Source: DATJBF01 sp035516795 (GTDB taxonomy: Bacteria > Verrucomicrobiota > Verrucomicrobiia > Palsa-1439). Taken from it: 64,000 bases of DNA. Shown here piece after piece: positions 1 through 7,815 of this stretch. Within the stretch, counting starts at the first letter, position 1. Each line of letters starts with the position of its first letter. Made by a program: the position numbers and the translations under genes. The stretch lies in NCBI GenBank assembly GCA_035516795.1, contig DATIZX010000055.1:25859-89858 (forward strand), written 5' to 3'. The notes under the pieces were generated by a model that ran no database searches, was not told the DNA's origin, and was given only the letters and a program-made list of their open reading frames with translations.

Positions 1-1385
1 TCGGTTTCGAGTTCCTTGAGCATCTTTTCGAACAGGACGCGTTCGTGGGCAGCATGTTGATCCATCAAGACCAAGCCTTCCGGAGATTCCAGCAGCACGT
101 AGAGTTGCCCGATTACACCGACCACGCGCCAACCACCCTCAGCGGCGGGGACTTCGGCCGGAGTTTCAACCGGCGGCTCGAAATCCGACTGGATATAGTT
201 TCGGCTGCCTCCAGCCAATTCCTCCGGTGCGGCTACTTCGCCAGGGACCGCTGCAGTTGCTGCTGGTCCGCTGGAAACAGCGGACCCTACAACTGCTCCG
301 CCGGGGACGGCAGATACTACATCGATTCGCACTGGTCGCACTTCGCCTTTCGGTTCGAGCGCGGTGCGCACGGCGTCGATCACGGCCTGTCGCACGGCGA
401 ATTCGTCGCGGAAACGCACTTCACGTTTGGCAGGATGAATGTTTACGTCCACCAATTCCGGATCGATATCGATAAACAGGAATGTGACCGGGAATTTTCC
501 TTTCATCAGTGCGGTGTGATACCCCTCAAGCAGAGCGTAGTTGATGCCCTTACTTTCGACCGGACGGCGGTTGACGAACAAATGCTGTTGGCTGCGATCG
601 GACCGGCTCACACCCGGTCTGCCGATGAAGCCAGAAACCTGAATGGCAGATGCGACTTTCGGCGACGTGCTGGTCGCCCCGACTCTCGCCTCGAGGCTCC
701 CACAAGACAAGCCTACCGGCACCAATTGTTCCACCAGTTGTGCACCGTTGAGTTCGCGCAGTCGATCGGGCAATTCTTTCGTCGGCGCGAGATTGAAGGT
801 TTCGCGGCCATCAATGACGAGCTTGAACGCCACGTTGGGATGTGCCAGCGCGCACAAGGTCACGATGTGCTCGATGTGCGCGGTTTCCGTGGGCAACGAG
901 CGCAGAAACTTACGGCGGGCCGGCAGGTTGAAGAACAAATTGCGTACTTCGACGACGGTACCCTCCGCCGCGCCGACGTCGATCACCGAAAGAATCTTAC
1001 CGCCTGCAATTTCGATTTGTGTGCCGTTGAGCGTCCCGCGTTCCCGGCTGCTGAGCGTGAACCGGGACACCGCGGCGACGCTGGGAATGGCTTCGCCGCG
1101 AAAACCGAGCGAGGTGATGCTGTGCAGGTCCTCCGCTTTGGAAATCTTGCTGGTCGCGTGCCGTTCCAGCGCCAACAGCGCGTCGTCGCGTCCCATGCCG
1201 CACCCGTCATCAGAGACGTTGATGAGGGAGCGTCCTCCATTCTTGATCGTGACACTGATACGCCCTGCGCCTGCGTCCAGCGAGTTTTCAACCAGTTCTT
1301 TAACCACCGATGCCGGACGCTCGACGACCTCGCCGGCCGCGATTTGGTTGGCCACCTGTTCGGGTAGTAGTCGAATCCGGTTCAC
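1..1385 (-). CDS. mutL: DNA mismatch repair protein MutL (5' part, runs off left edge)
   Basis: Reading the minus strand from a GTG at 1385 gives 461 codons open to the window edge. The N-terminus has the GHKL ATPase motifs of MutL: LPEQVANQIAAGEVV, then ENSLDAG (Mg-ATP Asn), DDGCGM and LGFRGEAIPSV, followed by the transducer domain with FVNRRPVESK and VNIHPAKREVRF. A low-complexity Ala/Pro/Val linker follows, and the visible end (MDQHAAHERVLFEKML) is the start of the C-terminal dimerisation domain. MutL couples MutS mismatch recognition to strand incision or MutH/UvrD. The GTG is chosen because it directly precedes the conserved N-terminal helix. Divergent from tRNA-His, 114 bp away. The C-terminal endonuclease motif, if present, is outside the window. 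Confidence 0.95.
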   Translation of the reverse strand, partial: MNRIRLLPEQVANQIAAGEVVERPASVVKELVENSLDAGAGRISVTIKNGGRSLINVSDDGCGMGRDDALLALERHATSKISKAEDLHSITSLGFRGEAIPSVAAVSRFTLSSRERGTLNGTQIEIAGGKILSVIDVGAAEGTVVEVRNLFFNLPARRKFLRSLPTETAHIEHIVTLCALAHPNVAFKLVIDGRETFNLAPTKELPDRLRELNGAQLVEQLVPVGLSCGSLEARVGATSTSPKVASAIQVSGFIGRPGVSRSDRSQQHLFVNRRPVESKGINYALLEGYHTALMKGKFPVTFLFIDIDPELVDVNIHPAKREVRFRDEFAVRQAVIDAVRTALEPKGEVRPVRIDVVSAVPGGAVVGSAVSSGPAATAAVPGEVAAPEELAGGSRNYIQSDFEPPVETPAEVPAAEGGWRVVGVIGQLYVLLESPEGLVLMDQHAAHERVLFEKMLKELET

Positions 1386-1451
1386 GGCGTGCAGTGTAGC
1401 GCCGCAGGATTTTCTTTTCCAAGGCTAAACCAAACCGTGACGCAGCATCGC

Positions 1452-1480
1452 TTGACCCTCGTTCTGGCGGAGGGTAAGAT
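1452..1480 (+). promoter_or_regulatory. Sigma70-type promoter of tRNA-His
   Basis: TTGACC at 1452-1457 and TAAGAT at 1475-1480 are separated by exactly 17 bp, about 20 bp before the tRNA. Five of six bases match the -35 consensus and four of six the -10. Spacing and position fit a housekeeping promoter. Confidence 0.65.
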
Positions 1481-1499
1481 TGCTGCGCCGATTCGGGAT

Positions 1500-1578
1500 G
1501 GTGGCTGTAGCTCAGCCTGGTTAGAGCCCCAGATTGTGGATCTGGTTGTCGCGGGTTCGAATCCCGTCAGCCACCCCA
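1500..1578 (+). tRNA. tRNA-His (anticodon GTG)
   Basis: A complete cloverleaf can be folded. Acceptor arm 1501-1507/1568-1574 (GTGGCTG with CAGCCAC), D arm 1510-1527, anticodon arm 1529-1545 with loop TTGTGGA and anticodon GTG at 1536-1538, variable loop 1546-1550, T arm 1551-1567 with TTCGAAT loop. The base before the acceptor stem is G (1500) and the discriminator is C (1575), the encoded G-1:C73 pair diagnostic of histidine tRNA. CCA is encoded at 1576-1578. Confidence 0.97.
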
Positions 1579-1740
1579 TCCTTCACTCGAACTTGGGCTT
1601 CTTGATACAAACCATTAAAAGCACAATCACTTGCAACGGTTCTAACACCCTCTTTATCTTTAAAAGTAAATCCCCTTGGACTCAAAACCGCGAGCAGACG
1701 TTTCTTCGGTTCAACTGATAACTGAGAATAGAACGACTTC

Positions 1741-1765
1741 GCGTCACTCGTTCAGTGACGCTTTT
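1741..1765 (+). terminator. Rho-independent terminator downstream of tRNA-His
   Basis: GCGTCACT (1741-1748), 5-nt loop CGTTC, AGTGACGC (1754-1761) and TTTT: a perfect 8-bp GC-rich stem followed by a short T run on the plus strand. It lies about 160 bp after tRNA-His and before the convergent YfhO gene. The rest of 1579-1816 shows nothing else. Confidence 0.6.
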
Positions 1766-1816
1766 GCAGCCACAGACTGGTTGCGAAGTCTTGCATGGCG
1801 AACCACCTTTTCCATC

Positions 1817-4210
1817 CTAATCGCGGTGCAGTTTGGACCACGGTGCAGCAAAGGCAGCGACACCGGTTAGGAAAAGGCTGAGAACCGAAACAACGATTCC
1901 AAGTCTGAGGACCGGCGGCGAGAAATGGACGACGATTCGACCGCTACCCGGTTCAGGAATGACCAGACCCTGAAATGCGCCGAAGACCTCCACAATCTTC
2001 AGGCGTCCATCGTTCGCCACCCACCCGGGATAAAATGACTGAGAGACGAAGATGATGCCCGGCTGACTAACCTTGTATTTGAGGGAATAGGTTTCGGGAC
2101 GCGCGGTCTTGAACTGAACTACATCCGCCGCAATGGGCCTTTGCCGGAACTGTGCCTGCTGGCGCAGCGTCTCAGTGCCCACCGGTTTTACGACAGCGAT
2201 TTCGTTGTTCCAATCAATCGTGCACCGTTCCAGTTCGCCGAGAAGGGTCGTGCGGGAATCCGATTGATGAATCCGGGAGAAAAACTTCGCGCGGGGGAGA
2301 GAGTTGGTGATGATGTCGACCCACGAATTACCTTGGGAGTCGAATTCAGTGGCCAGCGCAACGTTTTGGATGCCCAGTTTGGCTGCGCGGTTGGTGATGT
2401 TTTGGAATCTGGCAACGGAGTCCAGATAAAAACTCGTGTAGCCTTCCGGAACTTCCAAAAAATCGTGGAAATAAGCGAGGTTTCGCGGGCAGGTCAGTTC
2501 TTCTCGGACTTTGTCTCGAATGATTTGCGCGAAACGAAAGGGGTGGTACTGCCGGTGATAATCTTGAATGAAAGAGAGCAGTTCACTGCTTTGCGGATAA
2601 AACACATCGGGATTCTCTGCGCCGCATTGAAAATCCGCATATGAATGGTAAAAATCGACGAACAAAACCAACGGGATAGCCCAGAGACAAAACGTTTGGC
2701 CCCAGCTTCTTCGCACGTGCGTAGTCCCGTGGACGGCCAACGCGCAGAGTGCGCCTGCGGCGAGCGCGAACAACGATTCGTGCAGCGCCCAGCTCAATTT
2801 ATCGGCATCACTGAGGCCAACTCCAAAGTGTTTCCCCCAGGAGAATAATACGAGACAAAGGCAGGCACACACTGCTGCCGGTAACCACGCCGGCCAGAAT
2901 CGGGAGACTGCAGCAGGATACTTCAAAAACTCAATGGCTTGCGCGCAGAGGACCGCGGCCGCAAAGGTGGCAACACAAGACATCTTCGCCGGTCCACGGA
3001 ACAGGGAGGCGCCGGGGAGGCTGTAATACAGGGCTTGGAACAAGCCGCCATATCGTCCCAACATAAACCAGACGCTGGCGAGCCATACGACGAGAAAAAA
3101 TCCGACGGCGGCTTTCTTTTCGAGACATCTCCAATTAAAGAGCAGCAGAAAAATTGAGATCCAAAACAGTTGACCGGCGTAAGCGCCGAATTCCCAATAC
3201 TGCCAATAGCCGGTCTGGGCTCGATAGGTCCCGGTTTGCATGACCGTCGGGCTGCGACGATCGTAGCCCCAGAAGGCACGCGGCGAGCCACCATCCAGGG
3301 ACTCTCCGAAAAATCTCGGCACCAAGAGGGTTAAGAGCTGATCGCGGGGCAACGATGTGTCCGCAACTGTGACAAATGGCTGTCGTGAACGGCCTGTGTG
3401 CGACCAGTTTTGTATGGCCGGCAACACCATCACGGCGCCCAAACCAACAACCAGCAGGAACGTTGCAATCAGTCGCGGAATTTCCACTGTGGCAACCTGC
3501 CATATCGTTGCCCGCCAGTTCGCAGCAACTTTCCGCCGCGAGCACCAACTGCGGTACAACCAATAAGCGGCAACCAGGTACCAGCAATAAACGGTGGTTT
3601 GCTGATGACCTGCCAATAGCGACATCAGCGCGGCGCCGACGAAGCCCAGCCATGCCCAGCGCCCCCCACGCTCGGTCAATCTGTGCACACACATTAATTG
3701 CAGCGGAAGCCACACGTACACCTGAATCATCACGAAGTTAACAACCCTCAAGGAAGGGAAGCCGGAAAGACTGAAAACGAGCGCACCAGTCAATCCGGCA
3801 ATGGGGCTGAGCTTGAGCTGTTTCAGAAACAAGTACATCAGGACGCCGCCCAAAGCGTAATGCAGGATAATGTATCTCTGATAAACCAAGAACGGCAAAC
3901 GCCCATTGTGCACGAACGGAACCAAGAGCCATTGGAGCGGATAGAACACCGACATCTGTGGATCAGAATAAAAGGGCATCCCGTCGTGTACCCCTGGAAA
4001 CCACAACGGAAACCGGCCGGCATGGATCGCCCGGGCGAAGTAGTTGATCCCGGGATAAAACTCCGTCAGTGTGTCCTCCCATATGAAGTGTGTCCCCATG
4101 AGGAAATCCCGATAGAAGAATGCCACGAACCCCATCAAAACGGCGATGGCGATAACGTCAGGAATGGCTGGCGCAGGTTTTTCTTTCCCCAATAGCAGAG
4201 CCTTGCGCAT
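1817..4210 (-). CDS. YfhO-family polytopic membrane protein (paralogue 1)
   Basis: 797 aa with a short cytosolic start, about a dozen hydrophobic segments and a soluble C-terminal domain closed by one more membrane segment near residues 770-790. The stretches FIWEDTLTEFYPG and GMPFYSDPQMSVFYP in the first loop, and the late FVSQSFYPGW (about residue 730), are typical of the YfhO family (PF09586), GT-C-like proteins tied to glycosylation of envelope polymers such as lipoteichoic acid in Firmicutes. The substrate here is unknown. It is a clear paralogue of the next gene upstream (4223-6682) and ends the minus-strand run lptF-like, yfhO, yfhO; the gap to its paralogue is 12 bp. Convergent with tRNA-His. 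Confidence 0.85.
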   Translation of the reverse strand: MRKALLLGKEKPAPAIPDVIAIAVLMGFVAFFYRDFLMGTHFIWEDTLTEFYPGINYFARAIHAGRFPLWFPGVHDGMPFYSDPQMSVFYPLQWLLVPFVHNGRLPFLVYQRYIILHYALGGVLMYLFLKQLKLSPIAGLTGALVFSLSGFPSLRVVNFVMIQVYVWLPLQLMCVHRLTERGGRWAWLGFVGAALMSLLAGHQQTTVYCWYLVAAYWLYRSWCSRRKVAANWRATIWQVATVEIPRLIATFLLVVGLGAVMVLPAIQNWSHTGRSRQPFVTVADTSLPRDQLLTLLVPRFFGESLDGGSPRAFWGYDRRSPTVMQTGTYRAQTGYWQYWEFGAYAGQLFWISIFLLLFNWRCLEKKAAVGFFLVVWLASVWFMLGRYGGLFQALYYSLPGASLFRGPAKMSCVATFAAAVLCAQAIEFLKYPAAVSRFWPAWLPAAVCACLCLVLFSWGKHFGVGLSDADKLSWALHESLFALAAGALCALAVHGTTHVRRSWGQTFCLWAIPLVLFVDFYHSYADFQCGAENPDVFYPQSSELLSFIQDYHRQYHPFRFAQIIRDKVREELTCPRNLAYFHDFLEVPEGYTSFYLDSVARFQNITNRAAKLGIQNVALATEFDSQGNSWVDIITNSLPRAKFFSRIHQSDSRTTLLGELERCTIDWNNEIAVVKPVGTETLRQQAQFRQRPIAADVVQFKTARPETYSLKYKVSQPGIIFVSQSFYPGWVANDGRLKIVEVFGAFQGLVIPEPGSGRIVVHFSPPVLRLGIVVSVLSLFLTGVAAFAAPWSKLHRD

Positions 4211-4222
4211 GCTTTAAAGCGG

Positions 4223-6682
4223 TTAGCCGCCCGAGAGGTCAGCGCTCGATCGATTCGGGGTGCTGGTTTCGGTTCGCCCTATCTGCATGCCCATCAATGC
4301 GCGCGCCGGTTGGAACGCGAGTAAGATCACGACTATCATGCTGAAGAGCGTAATTGCGATTCCCCATTTGAGCACCTGCGGCGAGAAACGCAAATGGATT
4401 TGGCCGGTTCCCGCTTGGGGAATGACAATGCCTTGGAATGCGCCAAAAGTCTCGATCAGTTGGTGGTGAGGACTTACCCCCCAACCCGGGTAAAATGTTT
4501 GCGAAATGAAGATGACCCCGGGCCGACTCACATTGTAGGTAATCAGATTGCTCTCGGGCGTGAGGCTCTCAAATTGGATCGAATCGTTGGTGCTCGCTTG
4601 TTGGCCATGCTCGTCCTCGTTCCCAACATCGAAACCGGGCATCTCGCAAACGGCTACTTCGTTTCGCCAGTCAAATTCGTCTTGAGCCAGCGCGTGTCGC
4701 AATTCATCTGGTGAATCGAAGTAACGGACTCGCGAAAAGAACCTGGCACGCGGGAATGAATTGGTCCGCGTGCCCAGCCAGTCCCTGCCCTGGGCATCTC
4801 GTTCCATGGTCACGCGGATATTTTGGATGGCAATCTTGGCTTCCTCATTGGTAATCCCTTGAAACTGGGCGACCGAATCCACGTAAAAACCGGTATAGCC
4901 TTCGGGAACTTCCAAGAAGTCATGGAAATACGGAAGATTTCGAAACGTTGCGATTTCCTCCCCAATTTTGCCGCGGATGATTTGTCCGAAGCGAAAGGGG
5001 CCGCGTTTTTCGCGATACTCCTTCAAGAGTACCAGCAGGCGGTTGCTCTTTGGATAATACTCGTCCGGACTCACGCGGCCAGAATGGAAACTCCCATACG
5101 CGTGCTGGAAATCGACGAACGAAATCACGATCGCGGCACCCAGGCAAGTGACCTGCATCCGGCTCCGCTCGATCCAGGCTGTGCCGGTCATCGTCAGGGC
5201 GCAAATGATAATCACGCCCAACGCATACAGGGTTTCGTGCCGCGCCCAAAGGAGCCTCTTGGTGTCATGCAATCCTACAGCCAGATGTTCCCCGCCGACG
5301 AACAACGCCAAGACCAGGCACCCATACGCTGCTGCCGGCAGAAACAGAGGCCAGGTTCGTAACCGCGTCCCGCGTCGTTGTAAGAGCAAATTGATCGCGT
5401 AAGCAGTCAACATCCCCGCAGCCAGTGCAGCCACAGAAGTCATTCTCGCCGCCCCGCGAAACAGGGCTGCGCCGGGCACGAGATAATAGGCGAGATTGAA
5501 CAAACCGCCGTATCTTCCAAGCGCGAACCACATGGCGCCAAACCAGGCAACCGTGAAAAACCCGACGGTCCCTTTGTCCGTGACTCGCTTCCAATTAAAT
5601 AGGATGAGGAGCAATGCCAACCAGAAGATTTGTCCGACATAGGCCCCGAACTCCCAGTACTGCCAGTAACCCGGCCCGGCATTTACCGGGTGGAGACGCC
5701 GGACATTGGGGCTCTGGGGATCGAATCCCCAAAAGGTCACGGGCGGTGTTACGTCAGCCGTAGTTGTAGTGCCGAAGAAGTTGGGCACAAAGAGAGTGAG
5801 CAATTCATGGTACGGCAATGACGGGTCAGCGATTTCCTGGAAGGGCAGCTTCGGACGCCCGGAAAGCCACCAGTTTTGTATCGTGGGGAGTACCATGATC
5901 GCCGCGATACCGAAAACCAATGCGTACGCGGCGAGCTGTCGTGGAAGCTCGACATGGGCCAACCGGCACAGAGCCACTTTCCATGACCGATCGTCCTTGT
6001 GGTGATGCCGCAGGGAGAGATACAGCCAATACGCGATGACCAGATACCACCCATAAAGCGTCGTTTGCGGAAATCCTGCAACGAGCGACATCAGCATGGC
6101 ACTTAACAACCCCAGCCACGCCCACCGGCTGCCGGAACTTGTGAGACGATGGACAAGAAGAAGTTGCAGCGGGAGCCAGGCGTACACCTGAATTTTCACG
6201 AAACTCACGACCATTAGCGACGCGAAACCTGAAAAGCAGAAGACAAGCGCGCCGCCCAGGGCCGCCATCGGATCGAGCTTGAGCTGCTTGAGAAACGCAT
6301 ACATACACAGGCCCGCAAATAGGTAGTGCAAAACGATGTATCTCTGGTAGACCAGGAACGGCAACCGTCCATTCTGCACGAAGGGAATCAACAGCCATTG
6401 CGGCGGATAGTAGACGGCCATTTCCGGGTCCGAATAGAATGGCATCCCATCATGAACCCCCGGAATCCAGAGGGGAAACCGGCTCGCCTTGATCGATTTG
6501 GCGAAGTAGTTTACGCCCGGGTAAAACTCCGTCATGGTGTCATCCCAAATGAAACCGCGGCCCGTGAGAAAATCCCAATAGAAGAACGTCAGGAATAATG
6601 CCAGGACCGCTACCGCCAGGACATCAGGAGCGATTCGTCTGAGACGCTGTTGATCGAATGTCGGAGTCTCTTCCATCGACAA
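4223..6682 (-). CDS. YfhO-family polytopic membrane protein (paralogue 2)
   Basis: 819 aa, collinear with the neighbouring 797-aa protein along its whole length, sharing for example FIWDDTMTEFYPG, GMPFYSDPEMAVYYP, GYWQYWEFGAYVGQIFW and the late ISQTFYPGW motif. Many membrane spans, a long soluble C-terminal portion, then a final hydrophobic helix and a polar tail. YfhO-type proteins are GT-C-fold candidates acting on envelope glycans; the donor and acceptor are not predictable here. It starts 15 bp after the LptF/G-like gene ends and is 12 bp from its paralogue, so the three are probably co-transcribed. The tandem arrangement suggests duplication followed by divergence. Confidence 0.85.
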   Translation of the reverse strand: MSMEETPTFDQQRLRRIAPDVLAVAVLALFLTFFYWDFLTGRGFIWDDTMTEFYPGVNYFAKSIKASRFPLWIPGVHDGMPFYSDPEMAVYYPPQWLLIPFVQNGRLPFLVYQRYIVLHYLFAGLCMYAFLKQLKLDPMAALGGALVFCFSGFASLMVVSFVKIQVYAWLPLQLLLVHRLTSSGSRWAWLGLLSAMLMSLVAGFPQTTLYGWYLVIAYWLYLSLRHHHKDDRSWKVALCRLAHVELPRQLAAYALVFGIAAIMVLPTIQNWWLSGRPKLPFQEIADPSLPYHELLTLFVPNFFGTTTTADVTPPVTFWGFDPQSPNVRRLHPVNAGPGYWQYWEFGAYVGQIFWLALLLILFNWKRVTDKGTVGFFTVAWFGAMWFALGRYGGLFNLAYYLVPGAALFRGAARMTSVAALAAGMLTAYAINLLLQRRGTRLRTWPLFLPAAAYGCLVLALFVGGEHLAVGLHDTKRLLWARHETLYALGVIIICALTMTGTAWIERSRMQVTCLGAAIVISFVDFQHAYGSFHSGRVSPDEYYPKSNRLLVLLKEYREKRGPFRFGQIIRGKIGEEIATFRNLPYFHDFLEVPEGYTGFYVDSVAQFQGITNEEAKIAIQNIRVTMERDAQGRDWLGTRTNSFPRARFFSRVRYFDSPDELRHALAQDEFDWRNEVAVCEMPGFDVGNEDEHGQQASTNDSIQFESLTPESNLITYNVSRPGVIFISQTFYPGWGVSPHHQLIETFGAFQGIVIPQAGTGQIHLRFSPQVLKWGIAITLFSMIVVILLAFQPARALMGMQIGRTETSTPNRSSADLSGG

Positions 6683-6697
6683 GGCTTGCGAACGATT

Positions 6698-7810
6698 TCA
6701 AACGCGTGCGACACGCCAGAGCAGCCACAGACCCAGCAATTCGAAAAGCAAATCTGGTGACCAGAGAATCGCTTCCGGGTACAGGTAGGGACGACTCTTG
6801 AGCGTAGCGGCCACAACGGTAACAAAATAAAACAAGAGCGCCAACCCGAGGCTAATCGCGATGCCGACGGAAGTTTCGCGCCGGCTCGTCTTCAGACCGA
6901 GAGGGATGCCAATCAGGGTGAACGCCAGACAAGCGACAGCTCCGGCCACCCGTTGGTGAGCTTCCATCAAGGCGGCTGCCGGATAAATGCCCCGTTCGCG
7001 CAAGCCGCGAATCTCTTCGCACAATTCGGAAAATAGCAGATCGCCGAGTTGGCGCGAGGCGTGCGCCTGTCGCAAGGCGCTGCTCAGGTCCAACTCGATC
7101 GGATACCGCCGGGCGGTGGTGCCCGGCCTGATCTTGCTAATATTGGTCGGGTCTTTGGGATCGCGGAGGTCGCTGCGCACGTTGTACAGATCGAGCAACA
7201 ATTTGTGCTCGGCCGGCCGGGTGGTCACGATCCCCTTTTCCGCCCGCAGACTCTGCTCGACGTTGTTGTGTTCATCGAGCTTGTACAGCATGACGTCTTC
7301 AATCACGTTTCCCTTTTTTCGGCCCACGTAAATCACATAACCGGGAAAATCTTTGATGTAGGTTCCTTCTTTGATCAATGACATGGGCCGCTCGGAGCCG
7401 AGCCGCACGAACATGGTCTTGAATTGAAAACGGGACCAAGGGGCGACCGTGGCATTGATGAACAGACACACGAGGCTTACGATTGTGGCCAGGAGAATGA
7501 TGGGGGCGACGATTTGTCCGAGGCTTACGCCACTGGCGCGCAGCGCCGTAATCTCGTTGTCGGCGCTCATTCGTCCGAATACCAGCAACGCGGTCGCCAG
7601 CATCGCCATCGGCAGTGAAAAGCTCAGCACGTTGGGCAACACCAGCAGGATAAACATGCCCACCACATCCAGGCCCACATCGCCGTTCACCAGCAGATCA
7701 CTGAGTTGTCTCAAGATTCGCGCCAGCAAGAGCACGAAGGTGAACACGCCGATCGTAAAAAACAACGTGATGACCGCCTGGCGTGTGATATACTTCGGTA
7801 GAATTCTCAT
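6698..7810 (-). CDS. LptF/LptG-type LPS export permease (YjgP/YjgQ family)
   Basis: 370 aa, the usual length for LptF/LptG. It begins MRILPKYITRQ, followed by the first membrane helix, a pair of helices around residues 50-110 with the conserved EITALRASGVSL segment, a periplasmic beta-jellyroll of about 150 residues, and three C-terminal helices (ACLAFTLIGIPLGLKT). These permeases pair with the LptB ATPase to extract LPS from the inner membrane and feed the LptC-A-D bridge. Sequence alone does not separate LptF from LptG, and only one copy is in the window; the partner must lie elsewhere. First gene of a minus-strand run with the two YfhO genes. Its ATG is only 5 bp from the proposed start of the divergent nuclease gene. 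Confidence 0.9.
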   Translation of the reverse strand: MRILPKYITRQAVITLFFTIGVFTFVLLLARILRQLSDLLVNGDVGLDVVGMFILLVLPNVLSFSLPMAMLATALLVFGRMSADNEITALRASGVSLGQIVAPIILLATIVSLVCLFINATVAPWSRFQFKTMFVRLGSERPMSLIKEGTYIKDFPGYVIYVGRKKGNVIEDVMLYKLDEHNNVEQSLRAEKGIVTTRPAEHKLLLDLYNVRSDLRDPKDPTNISKIRPGTTARRYPIELDLSSALRQAHASRQLGDLLFSELCEEIRGLRERGIYPAAALMEAHQRVAGAVACLAFTLIGIPLGLKTSRRETSVGIAISLGLALLFYFVTVVAATLKSRPYLYPEAILWSPDLLFELLGLWLLWRVARV

Positions 7811-7815
7811 TCGCT

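Noticed and set aside
45..1367. 440-codon open frame on the plus strand
   Set aside because: Lies antisense to mutL, which has the full motif set; the plus-strand product has no recognisable domain.
1501..1578. Second tRNA near tRNA-His
   Set aside because: Scanned the flanks; only one cloverleaf is present, and no other tRNA-like fold was found elsewhere in the window by eye.
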